Shown in pieces: positions 10,160 through 20,215 of a DNA stretch of 64,000 nucleotides. The notes under the pieces are model-generated. The model ran no database searches. It was not told where the DNA came from and saw nothing but the letters and a program-made list of their open reading frames with translations. The stretch comes from Anodontia alba (taxonomy: Eukaryota > Mollusca > Bivalvia > Lucinida > Lucinidae). The stretch covers positions 47,154,478 through 47,218,477 of the forward strand of contig OZ024826.1 of the NCBI GenBank assembly GCA_964016985.1, written 5' to 3'. How positions within the stretch are numbered: position 1 is the first letter of the stretch; the number at the start of each line of letters is the position of its first letter. The position numbers were made by a program, and so were the translations under genes.

Positions 10160-10291
10160 GATGTTGTTAATTCACTTCAGGAAAAGTTAAACTTGAAATG
10201 TGTTCAACATTTTAATCTGGTGCTACATAACATGAAGAGTCACATGCCTGGTAGAATGACCCTTCTTCAAGAACATGAAACAGTTTCTGAG
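10160..10291 (+). CDS. FRMPD4-like: Exon B: FRMPD-like, rest of FERM F1 lobe
   Basis: 44 codons (residues 37-80), phase 0 at both ends, from acceptor TTCTTTCAG to donor GAG|GTAATG. The peptide begins DVVNSLQEKLNLKCVQHFNL and ends LLQEHETVSE. This matches the F1-lobe pattern 'DV..TLQEKL..K.IEHF.L' then 'LL.EQET' of FRMPD proteins. It follows exon A without missing residues. The acceptor has a strong pyrimidine tract, and an HP9 MITE ends 92 bp upstream. Confidence rests on family match, frame continuity with exon A and both splice sites. Confidence 0.93.
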
Positions 10292-10572
10292 GTAATGGTA
10301 TAGCTTGTCTTCTTGTTGCCATGGTTATCAGATGAGATGCACCAAAATGCTTTCTGTTGAGTCCTCAGCTTTGCTTCATTATAGGCTTTATTTGTGATTT
10401 ATTTGTTGCCTGTAATGTTTCATGGATGAGTTAGAAGACCTCCATCAGAACCAAGCAAATACATGTTTTTACCAGTATGGAAGCTGAGGGTGAGGGTTGG
10501 GATTCTGTAAAGCTAGCTTAAGCCCCCTCCCTATAAGTTAACATGTATTTATTTATTTAATCAGCCTTTTCC

Positions 10573-10655
10573 TTAATGCTTAGCACTCTAGGTAAAAATT
10601 TCAGCAGACATTTTAAAATGTTATCTTATTTTTACCAGGAAACAGGTTTTCGATC
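10573..10655. mobile_element. HP1 half copy
   Basis: AATGCTTAGCACTCTAGGTA, TTTCAGCAGACATTTT and ACCAGGAAACAGGTTTT match the left half of HP1. No return arm is present. Confidence 0.6.
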
Positions 10656-10766
10656 ATGATGTTAACGTTTTCCCAATGTGCCTAATGGAAATGTCACCAT
10701 GTTCAAACTACAGTAATTCACGTCGTCAACATAGTGCGTGCAAAAGGTAGCATTTGATGATGTGGC

Positions 10767-11946
10767 CAGGGATCAAGCTGGCTCAGAAATTTAGGGAGAA
10801 GTGACTTCTCCCTCCAGACAAAACAGGGAGAAGTTTTATAGGATGAGGGAGAAGTCAAGACTCGGTTCACCTATCACCTTACTGAAAGCTCGACAATTTA
10901 GGACTCTCGACTCACTTTACTGCATTGTCTTGGGACTTTTTACCATATTGTCTTGGGAATTAACAAAGAAGGATGGCCTCGGTGGCTCAGTTGGATGCGC
11001 CGTCCGACTGGAGACCAGGAGGTCGCGGGTTCAACCCCCGCCGAGGTCGGCAACATTCTTTCGTGGAGATTGATCATGAAATATTTTCTACGGTCATTCT
11101 CTCCCTTCCGCTGATTCAAGAAGGGCAGTTGTCAGTTTCTGGCGAAAGAATGTGCACAATACTGGTTAACCGCTTAGAGGACTAAGCCTGCCCAGTAAAC
11201 GTGTGGTTAGGTAAACTGACCGCGCTCGACATGACCCCATTGGGTTGACTGGGCCGTAAAACCTCAACACAAACAAACAAACAAAGAAGGAAACAAATTT
11301 TACTGTAGACCTGTTCATTCTTAGTTCTAAACCAATTAAATGATGCAAAATAACACAGACATGAGTAGGGCAAATACATTATATCTGGGTACATAAGTTC
11401 GTTCATATCTTTTTGGAAATTGACAATTCTTTTGAGTAGATAGTCAAAACATCAAGGTCTGTGGCTTGGTAAGTAAGCTATAAACATAATGATAATAATA
11501 AATTTGTTAAACTAAAGTGTCTGCTTACTTCTAAAGTTAGTTTTTTGCACTTTTAATGCTGTTTCTGGCCAATTTTCAGCATGTAAATGGTTCATTTATG
11601 AAAAAGCGGACACCCACGAAAACTAATGACATTGATGAAAACGATCTTTTAGTCACATAATAGGCGAACAGTTTTCCTCCAAAACTTGTTAAATCACATC
11701 AGACTTTCATTCAGTGGCATTTCTGCTACATCTAACAACATTTTTCAACAGATTTTTACCTTCGCATGTTTGCTCATTTTTCACTGGATTTCTCCCAGCA
11801 AAAAGTTCGTTTTGCACAAGTACTAGCTTTTTCAAAAGTTGCAAAAACGGAGGGCGAAGTTTTTGTCGCCCTCTGGGCTTCCCAGGGCGACTTTGAGCCC
11901 TCTAGGGCGACTGTTTCGCCCCAGTCGCCCTGTAGCTTGATCCCTG
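10767..11946. mobile_element. hAT-like nonautonomous element
   Basis: Termini CAGGGATCAAGCT (10767-) and AGCTTGATCCCTG (-11946) are perfect inverted repeats of 13 bp. They are flanked by the 5-bp direct repeat GTGGC (10762-10766 and 11947-11951). The CAGGG start and short duplication suggest a hAT-type element by inference. No transposase is present. Removing the nested SINE leaves about 0.87 kb. Confidence 0.8.
10974..11280 (+). mobile_element. SINE-A, full length
   Basis: The best-preserved copy: TGGCCTCGGTGGCTCAGTTG head, B box GGTTCAACCCC, tail CCTCAACACAAACAAACAAA. Perfect 11-bp target duplication ACAAAGAAGGA at 10963-10973 and 11281-11291. It lies inside the 10767-11946 element and so is younger. 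Confidence 0.95.
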
Positions 11947-12041
11947 GTGGCATGTAAAAATGTAATTCTGTTGACGTCCACTGCAACAGTTCTTTGGAAA
12001 ACATTGCAACGATTTCAATTTTCCTCTATGTATCATGTTAG

Positions 12042-12213
12042 AATCAAAATAATTTTTCTCTGCTGTGAATTATTGTGACTAAGGCATGGTATTGTTGGGC
12101 AGATGTGAATATTAATTTACTCCGGCTTCGCGGTCATGAATTAATACTTCACAATCTGCCCTCCAACACCATGCATTATTTGACAATGATTCACAGTAGA
12201 GAAAAAATTATTT
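12042..12213. repeat. Palindromic element, about 170 bp
   Basis: Outer arms TTCTCTGCTGTGAATTATTG and ATGATTCACAGTAGAGAA; inner arms GGCATGGTATTGTTGGGCAG and CTGCCCTCCAACACCATGC. The centre is CTCCGGCTTCGCGGTCATGA. It abuts an HP1 half copy. Confidence 0.75.
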
Positions 12214-12336
12214 CATGCAAATTGTCTCAAATGTAGACTATATTCATGAAATGTCTGATCGTGTTTTCTGTGAAAAATAAGAAAAATGTCATCAATTTCT
12301 TGTCTGCTGAATTAGTCCAGAGAGTGGTAAAGGTTA
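12210..12336. mobile_element. HP1 partial copy
   Basis: TTTCATGCAAATTGTCTC, CATGAAATGTC, AAAAATAAGAAAAATGTCAT and CAGAGAGTGGTAAAGGTTAA. The left third of the element is missing. Confidence 0.7.
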
Positions 12337-12923
12337 AAGCTGTATTTAATGGAAGGTATGTAGTAATTATAAATAATTTCCTGTCCATCATTTATCTACA
12401 AATGTGTCAAATTTCTGTCCTCGTAAACATTTGCCATATCTTCAAAACAACTGTAGAACTTTCAATCTTATGTCATGTGCCTTGCATCATCCTCTGTTAA
12501 ATCTGTTTTCATGGCAACCTATCCATTGGTCTGTTTACCATGTTAGTGTACTTCAACAAGAAATATTACTGAGAAAAAGATTAATTTCTTGCTGTTGTAA
12601 AAAAAAAAGATGTCAAAGTGCTTTCACAAAAAGTTCAAGGTGATCGATTTCTTTTCAGTTTGGTCACATGATTTATTCGAGCTATTTTGTGCATAAAATT
12701 GGGAATTCTTTGAGAAAACAAGCATATTCTCATGCAGATGGTAAATATGCAGAGCAGATTCTGCATTTATGGGTCTTTGCATTAGTCAGGGTCTTACCTG
12801 TTTGTTAGATACAGTCAGCAAGCTCCTGAACTGTTATATGCCACCAGATGGCATCATTGTGCAAGCTGAGTCTTGGTGAAGCAGTTCATAGAGTATGGTA
12901 TTTACTGTAAATATTGGGACACT

Positions 12924-13070
12924 GTAACACTTAGCATGCGTGGTAAGATTCTCAGCAGACGACATTGAAATATTTTTTCTTATTTTTCCCAGAAAGCAAA
13001 GTTTTGACATTTTATGCCAGTTGTGTCCCATGGAGACTACTGAATTAGGGAAGAGAGTGGTAAAGGTCAA
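12924..13070. mobile_element. HP1 copy
   Basis: Starts TAACACTTAGCATGCGTGGT with CAGCAGACGACATTG and TTTTTCCCAGAAAGCA; ends AAGAGAGTGGTAAAGGTCAA. The right arm is shortened. Confidence 0.7.
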
Positions 13071-13089
13071 CTGTACCATACTTATCAAA

Positions 13090-13245
13090 AATTTGAAATT
13101 TTACTGTCTGATGATGTGATTAGAAATTGTTGGATGAGTGGCAAACAGTGTAGACCCTGATCATATGCCACTTTCTATGTAATCTGATCTGGGTCAACAC
13201 TTTTTGCTCTGGCCTGTCAGTACTTACAGTTATTAAGGTACCCAT
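13090..13245. mobile_element. HP5-like hairpin, decayed
   Basis: GCAAACAGTGTAGACCCTGA, inner ATGCCACTTTCTATG, return TCTGATCTGGGTCAACACTT. The terminal sequences are worn. Confidence 0.55.
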
Positions 13246-13367
13246 AATATGGCCTGCTTCATGAAAAATGGTGTCCTCAGGTCATAGGTGAACTGTAAAG
13301 AGCCAGGTCAGCCAGCAATGCAGTACAGTCTGATAGAGGCATTTGCTCTTCAATAATAATTCTATTA

Positions 13368-13560
13368 TAGCTCTTGATAAGATGCTTTTTTCAGCCCAAA
13401 AGTATTGATATTTTTCTTACTTCTCCACGAAAACATATGTTGTGGGTACTCATTAGAAGCGCCTTGGCAAAGCGCTTCTAATGAGTACCCACAACATATG
13501 TTTTTATGGAGGAATAAAAGAAATATTTACCTGATACCATCTCTTATCTGGACCTATGAT
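13368..13560. mobile_element. HP7 hairpin MITE
   Basis: GCTCTTGATAAGATGCTTTT, TTCTTACTTCTCCACGAAAA and a near-perfect stem with arm TGTTGTGGGTACTCATTAGA and AGCGCC. The right side ends at TCTTATCTGGACC. Confidence 0.85.
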
Positions 13561-13653
13561 TCTACTGTATCTAATGATTCTGTAAACAACAAAGCACAGG
13601 CTGATCTGGACCTTCACTGTTAGTATATGTCCCGAAGGCACATTTTCACATGA

Positions 13654-13856
13654 AGCGTCCCGATGGCCAAGTGGTTAGTGCTTTGAACTTAGGATCACAA
13701 GGTTGCGGGTCCAAATCCCGCTGGAATTGGAATTCAGCTCATGACTGTACGGAGTTTCATTGCATAGAGCCTTTCATTATCACCATTCTATGGGCTTGAT
13801 AGGACTTAAATAATGTTGAAAGAGATGTAAAACACCAAATCATCATGATTCATCAC
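13654..13856 (+). mobile_element. SINE-C, full length
   Basis: Head with A-box-like GATGGCCAAGTGGTTAGTGC and B-box-like GGGTCCAAATCCCG (tRNA Leu/Ser-like layout). Body contains ATTCAGCTCATGACTG; tail ATAATGTTGAAAGAGATGTA then CATCATG. Perfect 15-bp target duplication CACATTTTCACATGA at 13639-13653 and 13857-13871. Confidence 0.93.
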
Positions 13857-14157
13857 CACATTTTCACATGACACGGCTCATGTTTTCATGGAAAAATAAA
13901 GGGAAGTTGAATTTTTTTTCTGGGTACCAATTTTATTTAGATAGAGCTATGGAAATTTGAAGCTGTCTAATATTAATCAGCCCACAAATGTCAAGCTGGG
14001 AAGCCTTTTAATTCAGTTCCTGTTAAGGATTGAAGAATAGACAAAATATGTGCCTGTCTAATAAACTTTGAAGAAATCTGATTGTAAATCACCGTTGCAG
14101 AGAAACAGTTTTAAATGAATGTTCGGAGCTGATTGAAAAGTCTGTCAACTATCCTGA

Positions 14158-14373
14158 TTAACCTTCCACATGCTGAATTTAAATATCAGTGGATGATTCT
14201 TAAATTTTTTTTCATATTTTTTTTTTCAGAAAATAGGGTTTGACATTTCATTCAAATCATCTCCTTTTGGAGATGATTTGAATGAAATGCCAAACCTTAT
14301 TTTCCAGGCAAAATAGAAACTTACCAGCTGATTTGGTGTCTGCTCATTTCCTCTGATGAAGGGTGAAGGTTAA
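14158..14373. mobile_element. HP1 copy bounded by TTAA
   Basis: TTAA at both ends, stem TTTGACATTTCATTCAAATC with loop TCCTTTTGGA, right end GGGTGAAGGTTAA. Confidence 0.8.
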
Positions 14374-14555
14374 ATTTATAAAATGGGATTCAATGTGCTT
14401 TACTGTTAATGGTTTTCTCCTTTTAGAGCATTGCTACTAATGTAAAACAGGTTTCACGGATGTGTTCTTTCTGTGCATTTTTACCCTGTGATGGTTTGAT
14501 CTAAAATTAAAAAATAAAAACTCTTGTGAAATAATAGTAATGTTGACTTTTAAAA

Positions 14556-14890
14556 TACAATCGTCTCTCGTTATCTCGAAGTCCAAGGGACTTCCTGAGA
14601 TACATTGAGATACCTGTACCTCAACATATCAGATTTACTGAATTGAGGAAAAAATAACTCTAACAACCACATTTCACAAATGAATATATAATTTGACTCC
14701 TGAAGTTAGGGATATATTGAAAATATTGTGGAAAAGAGGAGAAATTGCTCCTTAGGAGCAATTTCTCCTCTTTTCCACAATATTTTAATACCTGTTGTTA
14801 GATTTCCATGTTAAAACAGGGACCAGAATTTAACTTCAAATAAGTAGTTATTCGAGATAAACGAAGTCAAGGTAACGAGAGTCAACTGTA
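14556..14890. mobile_element. HP11 element (TA, CTCTCGTTA ends)
   Basis: Left TACAATCGTCTCTCGTTATC and CGAAGTCC; right CGAAGTCAAGGTAACGAGAG and TCAACTGTA. The middle carries an independent perfect hairpin GAAATTGCTCCTTAGGAGCA flanked by TGTGGAAAAGAGGA. End sequence and TA borders resemble pogo/mariner-type MITEs (inference). Confidence 0.75.
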
Positions 14891-14899
14891 GTATAGAAG

Positions 14900-15112
14900 A
14901 TGTCCAAGAAGAGCCACAATCATAGAACATTGCCGACCAGTGATACCAAGAGAAAGAGCAAACTAACTAAGAAAGACACAACACAAGCTACAAACCAAAG
15001 AAAAGTAAAGCAACTAGCTTCCTCTTTCCTAACAAGGTTATCACAATGCTAGACAGTATCCATAAAACACAACAACATACAAAACAAAAAAAAAAAAGCC
15101 CTGCTGCTAAAA
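14900..15112 (-). mobile_element. LINE 3' fragment
   Basis: Diverged match to the 3' end of the LINE at 26.6 kb, on the same strand: GCCACAATC, AAGAGAAAGAGCAAAC, CTTCCTCTTTCCTAACAAGG, then ACACAACAACATACAAAAC. No reading frame remains. Confidence 0.6.
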
Positions 15113-15233
15113 CTGCTAAATTCAAACACGAACAGAGCAACTTGATTGTAAAATACCTTTCCTTATTTTCTAGAAACCAAATTCTGTGATTTTCAACAAT
15201 TCCTGCTTTTCACTCTATGAGTTTCTAACATTT

Positions 15234-15446
15234 CAACCCTACTCTTGCTGAACACGACATGCCCTGCCATAGCAAACAGCATAGATCTAGATCAGTTGGC
15301 TTCTGTAGAAGCCAACTTATCTGGATCTGCACTGTTTGTCATTAATTATGTGAATTTCTATCAAAAATCCAGATCAAGTAATCTGATTGGCTGGAAATTA
15401 GAAGTGGGCATGGCATCTTAATTTATTCAGCATGACAAGGGTTAAG
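15234..15446. mobile_element. HP2 hairpin MITE
   Basis: Left CAACCCTACTCTTGCTGAAC, right CAGCATGACAAGGGTTAA; the stem carries substitutions (AAACAGCATAGATCTAGATC). The left flank is no longer TTAA. Confidence 0.85.
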
Positions 15447-15564
15447 AAGAAAATTTAATAAACAAGAATTTGTTAACATAATGTTTGTTTCTTGATTAAA
15501 AATAAATATAAGAATTCAATGGATAATATGATTTGGTGTATTTAGAATACATCTTATACAAGTA

Positions 15565-15750
15565 GCTGTTTTACTGTAAATGTCCTAAAATTTCATACAG
15601 CAAAGTTTATGACAAAATGGCATATCCAAACAATGTAAACCCAGATTAGACTGCTCCTTCAGGAGCAGTCTGATCTGGGTCTTCACTGTTTGCATATGTC
15701 ACTTTGTCAGAAACTAAGGTGTATGAAATTTTTTAACATTTATCGTATGC
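15565..15750. mobile_element. HP6 hairpin MITE
   Basis: TGTCCTAAAATTTCATACAG and AAGTTTATGACAAAATGGCA; stem CCAGATTAGACTGCTCCTTC / AGGAGCAGTCTGATCTGGG; return ACTTTGTCAGAAACTAAGGT. It ends 14 bp before the acceptor of exon C, so the splice region sits beside it. Confidence 0.85.
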
Positions 15751-15763
15751 TCTGTTTTTGCAG

Positions 15764-15883
15764 ATTGCTAGTCGACCAGGAGCAAGACATTTTCGTTGTT
15801 TATTCCGTGTTGTTTATGTACCAAGAGACTCCTACGATCTCCTTAAACAAGATCCTGTAGCTTTCGAATACTTTTATATGCAG
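15764..15883 (+). CDS. FRMPD4-like: Exon C: FRMPD-like, FERM F1/F2 junction
   Basis: 40 codons (residues 81-120), phase 0 at both ends, from acceptor TGTTTTTGCAG to donor CAG|GTAAGA. The peptide has FRCLFRVVYVPRDSYDLLKQ and DPVAFEYFYMQ, the most conserved stretch against vertebrate FRMPD4 (CLFR..FVP.D..DLL..DPVAFEY.Y.Q). It ends the F1 lobe and begins the helical F2 lobe. The exon is tightly packed between an HP6 hairpin and a SINE-C that starts 40 bp after the donor. Confidence 0.95.
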
Positions 15884-15922
15884 GTAAGATTCCTTAGCAA
15901 AGTATGCTTGAATCTCTTTCTA

Positions 15923-16119
15923 AGAAGCGTCCGTGTGGCCGAGCAATTAGCGCTCCCTACTTCAGATCACAAGATGAGACAGTGAATCTTGCTAGAGGCA
16001 GAATTTAGCTTGTATCTGTAATGGAGTTTCATTGCACAGTTTTTCATAATCATCCCTTCATCTTCTCAATATGACTTAAATAATGTTGAAAGGGACATAA
16101 AACACCAAATCATCATCAC
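15923..16119 (+). mobile_element. SINE-C
   Basis: Head AGCGTCCGTGTGGCCGAGCA with AATTAGCGCTC; tail ATAATGTTGAAAGGGACATA and ACACCAAATCATCATCAC. Imperfect 9-bp duplication CTCTTTMTA (15914-15922 and 16120-16128). The B-box region is eroded. Confidence 0.8.
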
Positions 16120-16123
16120 CTCT

Positions 16124-16330
16124 TTATATGATGGTTCATTATAAGACAGTTTTGACTATAAGAGGATTTAAATGTGATCCCCCAAAAGTGTTGTATCCAA
16201 ACAAAAATGTATCGATTATATAGAAAAATGACCATAAATGGTCATTTTTCTATATAATCTATACATTTTTGTTGGGATACAAACACAGTTTTTGCTTTGG
16301 ATCCCAGCAATAGTGCTATAAAGAGGGCAT
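16124..16330. mobile_element. HP10 hairpin MITE
   Basis: Left GGTTCATTATAAGACAGTTT, right AGTGCTATAAAGAGGGC. Stem TATATAGAAAAATGACCATA and its complement with a short loop; CCAAACAAAAATGTA on the left arm. Confidence 0.82.
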
Positions 16331-16497
16331 TGTGTACTTCAGAACCCATATTTTACTGTTTGGGTGAAGCCATGCCAATAAGTGTCCACAGGATGTATTT
16401 TTATGGGGCAATTGGAAAAAATGCAATACTACGAGTATTTGATTGGAAAAAAAGAGCATATTATTCTTATGACATCTGAATCAGACTACAGGTTAAA

Positions 16498-16717
16498 TTA
16501 ACACTTTGCGTGCTGGGTAATTATATATAGAAACTCAGCAGATGACATTTTGAAATATTTTTTTCTTATTTTTTCCTAGAAAATAAGACCTGACACTTCC
16601 TGCAAATTGTCTCCAAACAATTTGCATGAAGTGTCAGATCCTATTTTCTAGGAAAAATAAGAAAAATATCATCAAATTGTCGTTTGCTGAATTTGCCCAT
16701 AGCCTGGAAAAAGTTAA
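16498..16717. mobile_element. HP1 bounded by TTAA
   Basis: TTAACACTTTGCGTGCTGGG at the left, TAGCCTGGAAAAAGTTAA at the right, with CAGCAGATGACATTTTG and a long stem around CTGCAAATTGTCTCC. Confidence 0.85.
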
Positions 16718-16794
16718 TATCATGCATCCCATTATTTCTTATTGTCTTTAAGTTTTTACCACAATTATCCTGAATAACAGGACACATCATCTCC

Positions 16795-17009
16795 TTGACC
16801 CTTGTCCTGCTGAATAAATAAAGATGCCACACCCTTTTCAAATTTTCAGCTAATCAGATTAATTGATCCAGATTGTTGATATGAATTCACATACTTAATG
16901 GCAAACAGTGCAGATCCAGATCAGTTGGCTTCTTCAGAAGCCAACTGATCTGGATCTACACTTGTTTGCAAAAGCAGTATATATCCGGGTTCAGCAGGAC
17001 AAGGGTTAA
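16795..17009. mobile_element. HP2 hairpin MITE
   Basis: TTGACCCTTGTCCTGCTGAA to CAGCAGGACAAGGGTTAA; stem GCAAACAGTGCAGATCC with inner AGTTGGCTTCTTC. Confidence 0.9.
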
Positions 17010-17299
17010 AGCACTTACCTCAAAATTTGAAAAGATCATTTGACACCTTTGTGGTGTGTCCAAAACATGCTGGCTGAGTAGCAAACAGTGCAGACAGAAA
17101 AAATGTATTTCTGGGAATTTTTGAATATGTTGAGAAAAACATGTTATATGCCTTATCAGACAGCAACAGACCAGATCAGGCTTTGCTGATTTCACACAGA
17201 TAAAACTGATTTAAGCCCCTACAGTGCTTTGGACAGCCCTCGGAAAGAGGGTTTTTGCTTGGCATTTTATTTTAAATGACAACATTGTTTTTTGATTGA

Positions 17300-17765
17300 C
17301 AGTGTCTGATCGGGAACCATTTATCTTTAATGTTTCTCTGCTTTGTTTTCAAATATTTACCTTAAAATTAATTTTATGGCCAAAAATGGGTGTCCTATGC
17401 AATTTCTGTAGTAAACTGGATTTTTTGAAGAAAAAAAAAATATATAAGAAAACATTTTTTGTTTTTCTTTATGGATTTGAAATTATTGATATTCCATAAC
17501 AATATTGTGAAAATTTCAGAAATTTTGAACAAGGAGAATTTGTTGAAAACCTGTCTCAAGTTTACCTTCCCTACCAATTTCTGCACATTTTGCTGCCATT
17601 CTTACTATGGGAAAATATTCATTTTTTTTTAAACCAATGAATAGAATGAAACGTTTTGTGTATACATAGTTACGATAAATAATCTACATTAAATCATAAA
17701 AGTTTGCAAATTTTCTTCTTCTGTGTAAAGCTCCCGGCAAAAAATGACTTTCCAAAAGATGTTGA
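17300..17765 (+). repeat. Dispersed repeat X, copy 1
   Basis: About 460 bp, related to copies at 44.9 kb and 63.5 kb (+) and 40.4-40.9 kb (-). Shared pieces include AACCATTTATC, TTGTTTTCAAATATTTACC, GTGAAAATTTCAGAAATTTT, TTGTTGAAAACCTG and GACTTTCCAAAAGATGTTGA. No open frame; origin unknown. Confidence 0.7.
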
Positions 17766-17799
17766 AAGGACAGTAGTAGATATTCTACTGACCATTCTA

Positions 17800-17968
17800 A
17801 GCTGGTTCCTCTGTTGTAGTTCTTCCTTTTTTGTGCATTGATGATTTCATATGTGCCGTTTGTTTTGTCATATTGTTTGTTTCTCATCTCTCCTTGTTTT
17901 GATGCTTCGGGAAGGCTTTGCTTTGTGATTGTGGCATTTCCTGGGTATCTTCAGTTACCTTTTTACTG
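17800..17968 (+). mobile_element. LINE 3' end
   Basis: CTTTGCTTTGTGATTGTGGC, TTTCCTGGGTATCTTCAGTT and ACCTTTTT match the 3' terminus of the minus-strand LINE at 26.6 kb. A SINE-A sits in its last bases. Confidence 0.7.
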
Positions 17969-18233
17969 GACCAGGAGGTCGCGGGTTCAACCCCCGCCGA
18001 GGTCAGCAACATTCTTTCGTGGAGATTGATCATGAAATATTTTCTACGGTCATTCTCTCCCTTCCGCTGATTCAAGAAGGGCAGTTGTCAGTTTCTGGTG
18101 AAAGAATGTGCACAATACTGGTTAACCGCTTAGAGGACTAAGCCTGCCTAGTAAACGTGTGGTTAGGTAAACTGACCGCGCTCGACATGACCCCATTGGG
18201 TTGACTGGGCCGTAAAACCTCAACACAAACAAA
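17969..18233 (+). mobile_element. SINE-A, 5'-truncated, in LINE tail
   Basis: Starts GACCAGGAGGTCGCGGGTTC, so the A box is missing; the rest is near-consensus. Perfect 12-bp target duplication ACCTTTTTACTG (17957-17968, 18234-18245) shows truncation occurred at insertion. Confidence 0.93.
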
Positions 18234-18355
18234 ACCTTTTTACTGTTTGCCTTCATACCATAATTATTTAATGTAAATATTCAGACAGTCACACCTGAGG
18301 AAACAGAATAGACCAATACTATTTGCTATTCAGTCAGCTTTTTTTGGCATGACCA

Positions 18356-18580
18356 AATACGGTAAATGCCCTAAAATTTCGTACAACAAAGTTTCTGACA
18401 AAATGGCATATGCAAACAGTGTAGACCCAGATCAGACTGCTCCTGAAGGAGCAGTCTGATCAGGGTCTACACTGTTTGCCATTCCAAGTATTTTAAGAAA
18501 AAAAATGCATAGAAAGCAAAATTTAGGCAAATAATTATGAAATAAAGTGTTCGAAATTTTAGGAAATTTATCGTAGTCAA
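18356..18580. mobile_element. HP6 hairpin MITE
   Basis: GTAAATGCCCTAAAATTTCG, GTTTCTGACAAAATGGCATA, then the stem GCAAACAGTGTAGACCCAGA with ACTGCTCC. The right arm ends TCGAAATTTTAGGAAATTTA. Confidence 0.85.
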
Positions 18581-18649
18581 ATGGACTGGTTCACTAAGTA
18601 GGGTAAGAGGTTAAACTGTCCAAATAATAACCTAGTACCATTCTATTGA

Positions 18650-18835
18650 TAAATTCGTATGACAAATTGACGATATTTTTATTATCTTCCCAGAAAATAG
18701 ACTTTGACATATCATGCAAATTGTCTCTTTGGAGACGTTTTGCATAAATTGTCAAAACTTTTTTCAGGAAAAAATAAGAAAAAATATTTCAAAATATTGT
18801 CTGCTGAAATTTCACCCAGCATGCTAAGCCTTACA
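18650..18835. mobile_element. HP1 copy
   Basis: ACAAATTGACGATATTTTT, CATGCAAATTGTCTC and return; right end TTTCACCCAGCATGCTAAGC. The left terminus is lost. Confidence 0.75.
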
Positions 18836-18849
18836 GTACTTATGGTGTT

Positions 18850-19140
18850 TTGCAATACCCCATTACAAAAACACACCTATTCAAATATATTAGAAATTCC
18901 ACCACCAAAAACTGAAAGTTTTCAGATAAAAATTAAAATATTTTTAATATTTCTGCTCAAAACATAGATTGTGGGTACTCTTTAAAACTGCCTTGGTGAA
19001 GCAGTTCTAACGAGTACCCACAATCTATGATTTTGAGCAGAAATATGAAAAATAATGTATACCCCTGTAAACCCCAGTTTTACTGTATAAAATTTGGTTT
19101 TAAGGGGGTCAAAATTATATAAGTATGTTTTTGTGATGAG
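18850..19140. mobile_element. HP8 hairpin element
   Basis: Left CATTACAAAAACACACCTAT; right TTTTGACCCCCTTAAAAC in reverse (GGGGGTCAAAATTATATAAG). Stem TCAAAACATAGATTGTGGGT with ACTC..TTAGAA-like inner arm. A second copy at 30.7 kb is in the opposite orientation. Confidence 0.8.
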
Positions 19141-19446
19141 TGTCTCTAGAAGCAAACAGTGAAGAAGCAAATAGACTGTGCACATTAACTGGTAGTGGCT
19201 CTTTATTGTCTGTACATAACTTAACCAATAAAGTGCCAATCGCATCTTGGCAGATGAAATGTCAAGACTTGACTTTTTTCTCTGAAATATAAAAAAAGAA
19301 ATATAGAATAGTATCTACTGCAAAATTTGCTTTGCCCTTAGAGGGTTAACACCCTTTTTCTTAAATTTGGCTTAATGCTTAAAGATACGAATGTTTTATT
19401 CATAGAATTTTTGACAACAACAAATTAGCTTTCAAATGCTGGACTA

Positions 19447-19650
19447 TTAACCTTAGTATGTTGAATATAAAGTTTAGCAGTGTTTTAAAATATACAATTT
19501 ATTTTTCTCAGAAAAAGGGCTTGACATTCCATGCAAATTGTCTCCTTAAGAGACAATTTGCATGAAATGACAAGTCTTATTTTCTGAGAAAAATAAGAAA
19601 AGTGTTTGTTCATAGCTGGATGATTTCATCAGCAGCATGCCAGTGGTTAA
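19447..19650. mobile_element. HP1/HP3-like hairpin bounded by TTAA
   Basis: TTAACCTTAGTATGTTGAAT and CAGCATGCCAGTGGTTAA ends. Stem TTGACATTCCATGCAAATTG with loop CTCCTTAAGAG, and TTTCTGAGAAAAATAAG intermediate between HP1 and HP3. Confidence 0.8.
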
Positions 19651-19884
19651 ATATTGTAGTTTTTGTAATGTTTGTCTAGTAATGGTTAAAGTGATGGAAG
19701 AGGGTTTTTGATTGGTACTCAGTTGAGCTATATCATAAAGAAACTGACTTGTGTTATTTGTCTTATGTGAGCTGTGAACATATGATCCAGCCAGTATTCT
19801 TGCATAGTCTGGTCGTGGGCTTCTGTGTCTATATAATGTATGGCTGGGCTTTGTAGGGCAGTCCATAGCATGTCTAACTGCAGA

Positions 19885-20215
19885 TCTGTCGGTTGCACTT
19901 TGAATCCCAGCTCAACCATATAACTTTCGTTGAGCTTGATCATGAAATCTTATTTATGGTTATTCTCCCCCTTTGGCTGATTCAAGAAGGGCATTTGTCA
20001 GTTACTGGTAAAAGTATGTGCACAAGTACTGGTTAACTGCTTAGAGGACTAAACCTGCCCAGGAAAAGAGTGAGTATGTAACTGACTTGCACAACATGAC
20101 CTTAACAGTGTTGGCTGGGCTGTAAAACTCCCAAGTCTAAGAGTGGCTGGGCTGTAAAACTCCAAGTCTAACTAAGAGTGGCTGGGCTGTAAAAACTCCA
20201 ACTCTAACTAAACAA
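19885..20215 (+). mobile_element. SINE-A relative with triplicated tail
   Basis: Weak head (B-box-like GGTTGCACTTTGAATCCC). Body matches SINE-A (TGATTCAAGAAGGGCATTTG). The terminal unit GGCTGGGCTGTAAAACTCCA followed by AGTCTAACTA is present three times at 20120-20210. Confidence 0.75.

Larger units (their letters stand above)
10292..15763 (+). other. Intron B-C (5472 bp)
   Basis: Holds a 1.18-kb CAGG-ended element with nested SINE-A, a 170-bp palindrome, HP1 copies, HP7, SINE-C, HP11, a LINE 3' fragment, HP2 and HP6. 10300-10560, 12340-12830 and 13900-14150 show no recognised element. Confidence 0.8.

Noticed and set aside
13639..13871. Solo LTR bounded by direct repeats
   Set aside because: No TG..CA ends. 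The tRNA-like head and CATCATG tail fit a SINE.
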